Shown here one piece after another: positions 34,054 to 41,516 of a stretch of DNA of 64,000 bases. The DNA lies in NCBI GenBank assembly GCA_035553855.1, contig DATMJO010000163.1, positions 5,629 to 69,628 on the forward strand, given 5' to 3'. How positions within the stretch are numbered: position 1 is the stretch's first letter; every line of letters begins with the position of its first letter. Position numbers and translations under genes: made by a program. The DNA is from JBBDYQ01 sp035553855. Lineage in GTDB: Bacteria > Actinomycetota > Thermoleophilia > Solirubrobacterales > Thermoleophilaceae. The notes under the pieces were generated by a model, which saw only the letters and a program-made list of their open reading frames with translations, made no database searches and was not told the origin of the DNA.

Positions 34054-35499
34054 GTGTTTGATGAAGGCTCGAACACGGCGGGGATTCCGCGGCGGGTCCT
34101 GGCGGTGCAACTTCTCGCGCTGAGCGGCGCCGTGGCCCTCGCGGTCGAGCGCGCGGACCTCGCGAACTGGGACCTCACCCTGCTCGGAGTGCTGCTGCTC
34201 CTGGGGATCCTGAGCGACCTCTCCGGCTCGAACCTCGAGGAGCGCGAGGTCAAGATCTCAGGCAGCTTCCTCACGCTCGTCCTGGCGATGGTCCTGCTCG
34301 GCGGCGCCCCCGCCGCTCTCGTCGGGGTCACGATCATCCTCGTCGGTTGGCTCCGCTGGCGCGAGCCGCTCGTCCACTTCGGCGCCAACATCGCGATCTA
34401 CGCCTGGTTCCCGCTCCTGGGCGGCGCGCTCTTCCGGGAGCTCCGCGACGGATGGAACCTCGGCCCGGGCGACATGTCGTTCTATCTCCTCGTCTTCATG
34501 GTGTTCATGGTGGCGCTCGCCCTGAACTTCGTTCTGGTCGCGGTTCACCTCCGGATGACCGAGGGCATCTCGGTGGGGCAGAGCCTCCGCACCATCTTCG
34601 TCCCGGTGCTTCCGTCGGAGCTCGCCGCGGCCCTGCTCGCCGTGGGGGCGACCTTCCTGTACGAGCACAGCGGCATCGCGGTGATCGCGCTCTTCGGGAT
34701 AGTGCTTGTGACCTTCCAGTACCTGCTCGGCGCCCTGCTCGTCTCCCAGGACCGCGCCCGCCAGCTCGAGCAGCGCACGGAGCAGCTCGCGACGGCACAG
34801 GCCGACCTCCTGAAGGCGCTCCTGCGCAGCCTCGACCTGCGCGACCGGATGACCGCCCGCCACAGCGCCGCCGTGGCCCGCTACGCCCGTGAGATCGCGC
34901 GCGCGGCCGGGCTTCCCGAGGAGCGCCAGCGCACCGTGCACCGGGCCGCCCTGCTACACGACATCGGCAAGTTCGTGCTGCCCGACCGCATCCTCAAGGC
35001 CAACGAGCGCCTCAGCGACGAGGATTGGGCGCTGATCAAGACCCACCCCGAGGAGGGCGCGAAGGTCGTGGCCCAGGTGGACGGCTACGAGGAGATCGCG
35101 GCCATCATCCTCGCCCACCACGAGCGGATCGACGGCCGCGGCTATCCGCGCGGGCTCGAGGGCGACGACATCCCGGTGCTCTCACGGATCATCTCGATCG
35201 CCGACACCTACGACGTCATGACGGCCCGCGACACCTATCGCGACCCGGTGCCGGCGGACGACGCGATCGCCGAGCTGCGACGCGTCTCGGGCGAGCAGCT
35301 GGACGCCTATCTGGTCGAGTCGTTCGTACGGGTCCTGCAGGGGCGCGACCTGCGCTACCTGCACGGCGAGGACGCCGACTTCGACGCCGAGCTCGAGCGC
35401 GAGCGCCGCTGGACCCCTGAGCTGGATGCCGCGACCGTCGCGGGCGCGCTCGAGGAGCGTCGGGGCTCGTCGCCGTCGCCCCTGAGCCTCCCGGCCTAA
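34054..35499 (+). CDS. Membrane HD-GYP domain phosphodiesterase
   Basis: A 481-residue protein. Residues about 15-235 form a membrane domain of about six to seven hydrophobic segments (for example VLAVQLLALSGAVALAV, YLLVFMVFMVALALNFVLV). A short coiled stretch (QLEQRTEQLATAQADLL) leads to an HD-GYP domain with HDIGK, HHERIDGRGYPRGL and SIADTYDVMTA. It would hydrolyse c-di-GMP in response to a membrane signal. GTG 34054 gives 16 residues before the first helix; GTG 34105 is a shorter alternative. It converges on the 35504 gene with 4 bases between. Confidence 0.88.
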   Translation: MFDEGSNTAGIPRRVLAVQLLALSGAVALAVERADLANWDLTLLGVLLLLGILSDLSGSNLEEREVKISGSFLTLVLAMVLLGGAPAALVGVTIILVGWLRWREPLVHFGANIAIYAWFPLLGGALFRELRDGWNLGPGDMSFYLLVFMVFMVALALNFVLVAVHLRMTEGISVGQSLRTIFVPVLPSELAAALLAVGATFLYEHSGIAVIALFGIVLVTFQYLLGALLVSQDRARQLEQRTEQLATAQADLLKALLRSLDLRDRMTARHSAAVARYAREIARAAGLPEERQRTVHRAALLHDIGKFVLPDRILKANERLSDEDWALIKTHPEEGAKVVAQVDGYEEIAAIILAHHERIDGRGYPRGLEGDDIPVLSRIISIADTYDVMTARDTYRDPVPADDAIAELRRVSGEQLDAYLVESFVRVLQGRDLRYLHGEDADFDAELERERRWTPELDAATVAGALEERRGSSPSPLSLPA

Positions 35500-35503
35500 C
35501 CGG

Positions 35504-35785
35504 TCAGGCCGAGGCGACCGGAGCGGCGAGCGGCCCGCAATCCTCGACGTCGGCCAGCAGCGAGCCGGCGGCGTCAGGCGCGACGCGATCGCCGTCCACG
35601 AGGTCGTCCGCCAGCTCACGCAGGCGGGCGAGCGAGGCGCGTGCCTCGTCGTCGGAGTCCAGGTCCTCGGTGAAGAGCAAGGCGTCCGCAGCCTCGCGGA
35701 CCGTGGCCTTCTCGTCATCGCGGAGGTAGAGCTCGCCGAGCGCCTTCACGACCCGGCCGTATGCATGTGCGCGATCGGATGTCAT
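35504..35785 (-). CDS. Small acidic helical protein downstream of a sigma factor
   Basis: A 93-residue acidic protein, predicted largely helical (AYGRVVKALGELYLRDDE, LARLRELADDLVDG), starting at ATG 35785, 26 bases after the sigma factor gene. I cannot assign a family. Its size, charge and position leave open a role as a sigma-binding regulator, but nothing in the sequence proves that. Cys appears once (EDCGPLA). Confidence 0.6.
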   Translation of the reverse strand: MTSDRAHAYGRVVKALGELYLRDDEKATVREAADALLFTEDLDSDDEARASLARLRELADDLVDGDRVAPDAAGSLLADVEDCGPLAAPVASA

Positions 35786-35811
35786 CTCGGAGATCCTCCG
35801 CTCATCGGGGG

Positions 35812-36687
35812 TTACGCCGCCTCTCGCAGGGCCGCCAGGTCCGACCGCGTCGAGAGGCGCCTGAGGGCACGTTCCTCGAGCCGCCGGACGTCACTCTCGG
35901 GCAGCTGCAGCATCCGGCCGGCCTGGCGCACGCTCTGCGGCTCGCGCCCGTGGGTGCCGAAGCGCAGCTGGATGACGCTGCGCTCGTCCTCGGGCAGCTC
36001 GGCGACGGCACGCCAGATCGCGTGGGTCTCGAGGTTGTCGGCGACCTCCTCGTCCGGCGAGCGCTGATCCGTGGGCAGCAGGGCGCCGAGCGCGGTGTCG
36101 CCGTCCTCGCCCACGGGGGCGTCGAGGCTCGCGATGGTGCTGTCGGCGATGCGGGTCTCCAGGATCTCCTCGACGTCGAGCTCGGTCGCGATCGCGATCT
36201 CCTCGACCGTCGGGTCGCGCCCCAGCTTCGCGGCGAGCTCGCGCTCGGCGCGGGCGATCTTGCGCGCGCGCTGGCCGACGTGCACCGGCAGGCGCACCGA
36301 ACGGCCCGTGTTCGCGAGCCCGCGCTGGATCGCCTGGCGGATCCAGAGCGTCGCGTAGGTGGAGAAGCGGAAGCCCTTGCGCCAGTCGAACTTCTCGACT
36401 GCGCGGATCAGGCCGAGCATGCCCTCCTGGACGAGATCGCCCAGCGGCAGGCCCTGGCCCTGGTAGCGACGGGCGTTCGACACCACGAGCCGGAGGTTCG
36501 AGTTGATCATGCGGTCCTTGGCGTCGAGGTCGCCGCGCTCGATGCGCTGGGCGAGCGCGACCTCCTCGGCCGGCGTAAGCAGGGGGTAGCGAAGCGAGGC
36601 GTCGATGAGCAGCTGGAGGGCGTCCAGCGTGACATCGGGGTCGCGCTCGTGCACCTGGGGCTTGGGGGGGTCTTTAACTATTTCCAT
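35812..36687 (-). CDS. RNA polymerase sigma-70 factor (RpoD/SigA-like, group 2)
   Basis: A 291-residue sigma factor. Region 1.2 is short, region 2 has NLRLVVSNARRYQGQGLPL and RKGFRFSTYATLWIRQAIQR, the -10-reading helix. Region 3 begins RLPVHVGQRARKI. Region 4 ends with REPQSVRQAGRMLQLPESDV. It lacks region 1.1, so it looks like a non-essential group 2 factor. Its promoter combines a consensus-like TACAAT -10 with an overlapping LexA-type box, suggesting SOS induction. The next gene (35504-35785) follows closely. Confidence 0.93.
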   Translation of the reverse strand: MEIVKDPPKPQVHERDPDVTLDALQLLIDASLRYPLLTPAEEVALAQRIERGDLDAKDRMINSNLRLVVSNARRYQGQGLPLGDLVQEGMLGLIRAVEKFDWRKGFRFSTYATLWIRQAIQRGLANTGRSVRLPVHVGQRARKIARAERELAAKLGRDPTVEEIAIATELDVEEILETRIADSTIASLDAPVGEDGDTALGALLPTDQRSPDEEVADNLETHAIWRAVAELPEDERSVIQLRFGTHGREPQSVRQAGRMLQLPESDVRRLEERALRRLSTRSDLAALREAA

Positions 36688-36742
36688 CGTGATTTCCGTC
36701 TTTCATGCGCTTTCGCGCCTATTTCCGACTTCGACAGTCTGA

Positions 36743-36762
36743 ATTGTAGCGAACAGCTGTTC
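36743..36762 (-). promoter_or_regulatory. LexA/SOS-type box adjoining a -10 element
   Basis: GAACAGCTGTTC (36751-36762) is a perfect palindrome fitting GAAC-N4-GTTC, the LexA operator of Gram-positive and actinobacterial genomes, and is preceded by C on the plus strand as in CGAAC. Reading the minus strand, TACAAT (36748-36743) lies 2 bases beyond it, so LexA would cover the promoter. The sigma gene starts 55 bases further on. The region 36688-36897 is otherwise without genes. Confidence 0.6.
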
Positions 36763-36897
36763 TGGGGGGTTCTACGTGGCGCCCCTAAACAACGGATCAA
36801 TCCGCTTACCCGGAGTGAGCAGCTTTAACGCCACTTCCCCCCATTCGGAGCGGTATTCCCCGAGTCGCGGCGCCGCGCCCGGCCCTGACACGCCCGG

Positions 36898-37950
36898 TCA
36901 GGCTGCGCGCAGGCCCTCGAGCTCACGGCACGTCGCGAGGCGCTCGAGCGCCTGGCGCTCGAGCTTGCGGACACCCTCCGCCGATATTCCCAGGCGGCGC
37001 CCGGCTTCGCGCAGCGGGGTCGGCTCCTCGCCCTCGATGCCGAACCTGAGGCGCACGACCTCCCGGTGGCGCTCGGGCAGGTGCTCCAGGGCCCGCCGGA
37101 CGGCGTCACTGCGAAGGCCGATCTCGACCTCCTCCTCGGGACCGGGGTCCTCTCCCGGGAGGAGCTCCCCCAGGGTGGTCTCCTCCTCGCCGACCGGCTT
37201 GTCGAGGCTCGTCACGACGCGGGCGGTCGAGCGCGCCTCCTCGATCTCCTCCAGCGTCAGCTCGGCCGTGGCGGCGATCTCCTCGTCGGTCGGATCCCGC
37301 CCGAGCGCCGCAGCGAGCTCGCGGCGGGCACGCTCGATCTTGCGTTCGCGCTGCCCGATGTGGACCGGGATGCGAATCGTCCGCGAGCGGTTGGCGAGCG
37401 CGCGCTGTATCGACTCGCGGACCCAGAACGTCGCGTACGTGGAGAACTTGAAGCCCTTGCGATGGTCGAACTTCTCGACCGCGCGAATCAGCCCGAGCAC
37501 GCCCTCCTGGATCAGGTCGAGCAGGGGCATGTCGTGGCCCTGGTACTTCCGCGCGATCGACACCACGAGGCGGAGGTTGGCGTTCACCATGCGCTCCTTC
37601 GCCGCGAGGTCGCCGCGCTCCACGGCCTTCGACAGCTCGACCTCCTCCTCCCGGGAGAGGAGGGGATGGCGGCGGATCTCGTTCATCAGCAGCGCGAGAG
37701 CGTCGGTGGTCTGGCCCGCCAGATCGCCGTTCGAGTACGCCGTCTGCTCGACGGAGCGGCCACAATCGTCGGTGACGTCGAGGCCGCGAGCCTCGATCTC
37801 GTCCTGAAGGTCGCGGAAGTCCGTCTCCTCGAGCCCCAGCTCGTGCACCGCGGTGCTCAGGTCGGACAGGTTCACGCAGCCCTGCTCGCGCCCGGACTCG
37901 ACGAGCTGCTCGATGCGGGGGTGGATGTCGCTGCCGGTCACGCCGCTCAC
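36898..37950 (-). CDS. RNA polymerase sigma-70 factor with region 1.1-like N-terminus
   Basis: A 350-residue sigma factor. An N-terminal region 1.1-like domain (IEQLVESGREQGCVNLSDL, about 13-31) is followed by region 1.2, region 2 (NLRLVVSIARKYQGHDMPL, RKGFKFSTYATFWVRESIQR), region 3 (RIPVHIGQRERKI) and region 4 (LREAGRRLGISAEGVRKLE). It could be the primary sigma factor or a close paralogue; the typical long acidic insert is absent. GTG 37950 is preceded by TAGGTC at 7 bases. It is paralogous to the 35812 gene, 210 bases away. Confidence 0.93.
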   Translation of the reverse strand: MSGVTGSDIHPRIEQLVESGREQGCVNLSDLSTAVHELGLEETDFRDLQDEIEARGLDVTDDCGRSVEQTAYSNGDLAGQTTDALALLMNEIRRHPLLSREEEVELSKAVERGDLAAKERMVNANLRLVVSIARKYQGHDMPLLDLIQEGVLGLIRAVEKFDHRKGFKFSTYATFWVRESIQRALANRSRTIRIPVHIGQRERKIERARRELAAALGRDPTDEEIAATAELTLEEIEEARSTARVVTSLDKPVGEEETTLGELLPGEDPGPEEEVEIGLRSDAVRRALEHLPERHREVVRLRFGIEGEEPTPLREAGRRLGISAEGVRKLERQALERLATCRELEGLRAA

Positions 37951-37957
37951 ACCGTCC

Positions 37958-37963
37958 GACCTA
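37958..37963 (-). promoter_or_regulatory. Candidate leaderless -10 (TAGGTC)
   Basis: TAGGTC on the minus strand lies 7 bases before GTG 37950 of the sigma factor gene. Confidence 0.35.
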
Positions 37964-37992
37964 CCCGCACCGCCGGGGCTGAACCGCGCCGA

Positions 37993-38373
37993 TCAGCCCT
38001 CGCCCGGAACGCAGGCCGCCACGGCCTCTTCCATCCCGTCGTAGATCGCGAAGGTGTACGAGAGCGCGGTCAGGTCGAGCAGCCGCTTCACATGCGGCGA
38101 CGGCGCGACGAGCGCGAGCTTGCGCCCGGCCCGGGTCAGCCGGCGCAGGAGGTTCAACAGCAGCTTCAGGCTGGTCGAGTCGATGAAGGAAACGGAGGCG
38201 AGGTCCACGAGCACCGGGCCGTCGCCGTCGTCCACGACCTCCCTGAAGGCGCCGGCCACGATCTCGCCGACCGCCATGTCGATCTCGCCCGCGAGCGTGA
38301 CCACCTGAGCGCCCGGCACGGCCGAACGCTCCACACGTGCTGGGCCCCCTGCGCCCTCCCCGTTGCGCATCAC
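37993..38373 (-). CDS. STAS-domain anti-sigma antagonist
   Basis: A 126-residue STAS domain protein. The phospho-site motif reads VSFIDSTSLKLLL (about residue 67), with Ser intact. The start GTG 38373 lies 7 bases after TACGGT; ATG 38370 is nearly equivalent. It is a second STAS antagonist in the window, separate from the 20905 gene, and sits between a sigma factor gene and the divergent FHA-ABC gene. Its partner kinase is not adjacent. Confidence 0.88.
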   Translation of the reverse strand: MMRNGEGAGGPARVERSAVPGAQVVTLAGEIDMAVGEIVAGAFREVVDDGDGPVLVDLASVSFIDSTSLKLLLNLLRRLTRAGRKLALVAPSPHVKRLLDLTALSYTFAIYDGMEEAVAACVPGEG

Positions 38374-38436
38374 CAGACCTACCGTACCGCCGATCCGGGT
38401 TGACCGGCGAGCGCCGCGCATAGACTGGCGGGCGGG

Positions 38437-40581
38437 TTGGCTGAGAACGACCACCCGACGGGGCAGGAGCGGCAGCACACGCTGCTCGGTCTGCCGGCCA
38501 TCCAGCCGGGAATCGACCACCTCCCCGGGCGGGCCAGCGGCGTTCATCGAGCGCTCCGCCTGAGCGTCACGATCGGGCGAGAGGCATCGAACGACGTGGT
38601 CGTCGACGACCCGCTGGTTTCGCGCCGGCATGCCGAGATGCGGCGGCGTCCCGATGGCGCGTGGGAGCTCACCGACCTCGGCACCCCCAACGGGACGTAT
38701 GTGAACGGCAGGCGGATCGAGTCGCGCGTCCTGGCGGCGCTGGACGTGGTCACTATCGGCCACCACTCGTTCCGGCTCGTCGACGACGACCTCGAGGAGT
38801 ATGTGGACGAGGGCCGGGTGACCTTCGAGGCCCATGGGCTGACCGTCAGGGCGCCCGGTGGAGCCGTGCTGCTCGACGACGTCAGCCTGACGCTGGACGA
38901 GAGCTCGTTCATGGCCGTGGTCGGGCCCTCCGGCTCCGGGAAATCGACCCTCCTGAACGCGCTCACCGGCTTCCGGCCCGCGCAGACCGGCCAGGTTCTC
39001 TACTCGGGGCGAGACCTGTACGCCGACTACGAGGAGCTGCGGACCCGCATCGGCTTCGTCCCCCAGGAGGACATCGTCCACCTCCCGCTCACCGTCCGCG
39101 AGGCGCTCACCTACGCAGCCGAGCTGCGCTTCGCCGGCGACGTGCCGCCCGCGGAGCGGGACGGCCGCGTGCGCGAGGTGCTGGAGGAGCTCGGCCTCGC
39201 CCACGTGTCGGAGACCACGGTCGCGTCGCTCTCTGGCGGCCAGCGGCGGCGCGCGTGCGTCGGCCTCGAGCTGATAGCCAAGCCTTCCCTGCTCTTCCTC
39301 GATGAACCGACCTCGGGGCTCGATCCGGGCTACGAGCGCAGCCTGATGCTGCTCCTCAGGGAGCTCGCCGACGGTGGCCGGACGGTCGTCGTGGTCACCC
39401 ACAGCGTGGAGAGCCTCCGCCTCTGCGACCGCGTGCTGTTCCTGGCACCGGGCGGCCGAACCGCCTATTTCGGCCCGGCGCAGCTCGCCCCCGCTTACTT
39501 CGGCCGGGAGGACTTCCAGGAGGTCTTCCAAGACCTGGGGCAACGCAGCGACCGCGACTGGGCGGGCACGTTCGGCGCCCATCCCTACCACGACCGCTAC
39601 ATCCAGCGCGGGTCGGGCGAGCGCCCGCCGCCGGTGCCCGCCGACCGCCGCCGCCTCCCGTCGCTCGTGACTCCCCGCAGCTGGTTTCGCCAGTTCGGGA
39701 TGCTCACGAGACGCTACGCGCGGGTGCTCGCGAGTGACCGGCGAAACCTCGCCCTCCTCATTTCCCAGCCCTTGCTGCTGGGCATCCTCATGCTGGCCGC
39801 GCTGCCAGGCGGCGAGCTCGCCCCCGCGCCTGAGGGCGAGCTACGGGTGGTCTCGCGCGCGGGGCTCGTGCTGCTCGTGGTGGTGCTCGGCGCCACCTGG
39901 CTCGGGGCGTCCAACGCGATCCGGGAGATCGTCAAGGAGCTTGCGATCCTGAAGCGTGAGCGCGCCGCGGGGCTCTCGGTCTCCGCGTACGTGTGGTCCA
40001 AGGCCGTCGTGCTCGGCGCCGTCACCGTGCTGCAGGCGGGCGCGCTGACCGGAATCGCCACCCTCGCCCAGGATGGCCCGCGCGAGGGAAGCATGCTCGG
40101 CTGGCCGCTCGGCGAGCTCATGCTCGCCGCGGCCCTTACCGGCCTCGCGGGGATGGCACTCGGGCTTGCGATCTCGGCGCTCGCGGGATCGGTGGACCGG
40201 GCGATGACCGTGCTTCCCGTCGTTCTGATCGTCGAGATGCTGCTCGCGATGGGCGGGCTCTTTCCCGACCTGGTGGACAAGCCCGTCCTTCGGCAGGCCA
40301 AGGAGGTGGCCGGCACCCAGTGGGCCTTCGCCGCCGCCGCGTCCACCACCGACCTGGACCGCCTCCAATCCGTCGACAGGATCGCGCGCGACCTGCCGCA
40401 GGTGCGGCTCGACGACCCCCTGCCGGTGCTCCGGGCAATCTCCGATCCGGGCCCCGGCGAGCCTCGCTGGCGCCACGACTGGCGCACATGGAGCAAAAAC
40501 GCCGCCGCGCTCCTCGCCCTCACGCTTCTGGGCATCCTGGCTGCGATCGCGGCGGTCTGGCGGCGAAGGCCCGAGGTATGA
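38437..40581 (+). CDS. FHA domain-ABC transporter fusion (ABCG-like half transporter)
   Basis: A 714-residue protein. An FHA domain (about 44-118: TIGREASNDVVVDDPLVSRR then GTPNGTYVNG) precedes an ABC ATPase with Walker A GPSGSGKST (about 164-172), signature LSGGQRRRACVG (about 266) and Walker B LLFLDEPTSGLD. An ABC2-type membrane domain with about six helices follows from 425. FHA domains bind phosphothreonine, so a Ser/Thr kinase may control the exporter. Starts at TTG 38437. The DUF5995 lipoprotein gene overlaps its stop as ATGA. Confidence 0.92.
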   Translation: MAENDHPTGQERQHTLLGLPAIQPGIDHLPGRASGVHRALRLSVTIGREASNDVVVDDPLVSRRHAEMRRRPDGAWELTDLGTPNGTYVNGRRIESRVLAALDVVTIGHHSFRLVDDDLEEYVDEGRVTFEAHGLTVRAPGGAVLLDDVSLTLDESSFMAVVGPSGSGKSTLLNALTGFRPAQTGQVLYSGRDLYADYEELRTRIGFVPQEDIVHLPLTVREALTYAAELRFAGDVPPAERDGRVREVLEELGLAHVSETTVASLSGGQRRRACVGLELIAKPSLLFLDEPTSGLDPGYERSLMLLLRELADGGRTVVVVTHSVESLRLCDRVLFLAPGGRTAYFGPAQLAPAYFGREDFQEVFQDLGQRSDRDWAGTFGAHPYHDRYIQRGSGERPPPVPADRRRLPSLVTPRSWFRQFGMLTRRYARVLASDRRNLALLISQPLLLGILMLAALPGGELAPAPEGELRVVSRAGLVLLVVVLGATWLGASNAIREIVKELAILKRERAAGLSVSAYVWSKAVVLGAVTVLQAGALTGIATLAQDGPREGSMLGWPLGELMLAAALTGLAGMALGLAISALAGSVDRAMTVLPVVLIVEMLLAMGGLFPDLVDKPVLRQAKEVAGTQWAFAAAASTTDLDRLQSVDRIARDLPQVRLDDPLPVLRAISDPGPGEPRWRHDWRTWSKNAAALLALTLLGILAAIAAVWRRRPEV

Positions 40582-41516
40582 GGCTCCGGGCCGGAGCGAC
40601 GCTCGCCTGCCTCGCGCTGCTGCTCGCCGGCTGCGCCGAGGCGACCGACCAACAGCGGCCCCGCGTCTCGGTGGAGGCCGGGGGTGAGCGCTGGCGCGGT
40701 ATCGCGTCCGGGCTCGGTGGGCCCGAGGATCCGGACTCCTCCAACGTCTGCGACCGCGGCGAGCGGCGCTGCATCGACGAGGTCGTCCGCGAGATGCGCC
40801 GGCGCTTCGAGCTGCTTGCGGCCCGCTGCGACCACCGCGCGGCCTTCGCGTTCATGTACCTCACCGTGACCGAGGGGGTCGGCGAGACCGGCGCTCGGAT
40901 CTTCGAGAACCCCCGCTACCTGAACCACCTCGACGCCGTGTTCGCGCAGCTCTACTTCGACGCCTTCGACGCCCACGCCCGCGGCGAGCGGGAGCGCGTG
41001 CCGGTCGCGTGGCAGATCGCGCTCGATGCCGCCGAGCGCCGCCAGGTCACCGGGCTGGGGGACATGCTCCTCGGAATGAACGCCCACATCTCCCGCGATC
41101 TCCCTTTCGCGCTCGCTCGGATCGGCCTGGAGACCGCCGCGGGAGCGCCGGCGCGGCGGGACTACGATCGCGTGAACCAGCTGCTCGCGGATGTGCAGGA
41201 CCCGATGCTCGCCGCGGCCTCGGACCGCCTGGACCCGTCGATCGGGAAGTTCGAGATCGCGGCGCTCGGCTTCAGCGCCGGGGATATCGCGGAACTGATC
41301 GCCACATGGCGCTCCGAGGCCTACCGCAATGCGGAGGCGCTGATCGAGGCACCGCCCGGCGCCCGGCGCGCGCTCGTGGCCGCACGCATCGAGACCAACG
41401 CGGAGAGCCGCGCTCGGATCCTGCAGGCTGCCACCTCCTACACGCTCCTGGGCGAGACCTCAGCCGCACGTGATCGCTACTGCCAGGCCCGTCACGGCGC
41501 CGGGAGGGAGCCCTGA
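40578..41516 (+). CDS. DUF5995 family lipoprotein
   Basis: A 312-residue protein with a lipoprotein signal (MRLRAGATLACLALLLAGC, lipobox LLAGC, Cys 19). The body matches my recollection of DUF5995: a helical protein with RRFELLAARCDHRAAFAFMYL and a YFDAFDAH segment. Function unknown. Coupling to an FHA-ABC exporter and an HD-GYP/LuxR gene suggests a surface partner of the transporter or a signal receiver. Confidence 0.75.
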   Translation: MRLRAGATLACLALLLAGCAEATDQQRPRVSVEAGGERWRGIASGLGGPEDPDSSNVCDRGERRCIDEVVREMRRRFELLAARCDHRAAFAFMYLTVTEGVGETGARIFENPRYLNHLDAVFAQLYFDAFDAHARGERERVPVAWQIALDAAERRQVTGLGDMLLGMNAHISRDLPFALARIGLETAAGAPARRDYDRVNQLLADVQDPMLAAASDRLDPSIGKFEIAALGFSAGDIAELIATWRSEAYRNAEALIEAPPGARRALVAARIETNAESRARILQAATSYTLLGETSAARDRYCQARHGAGREP

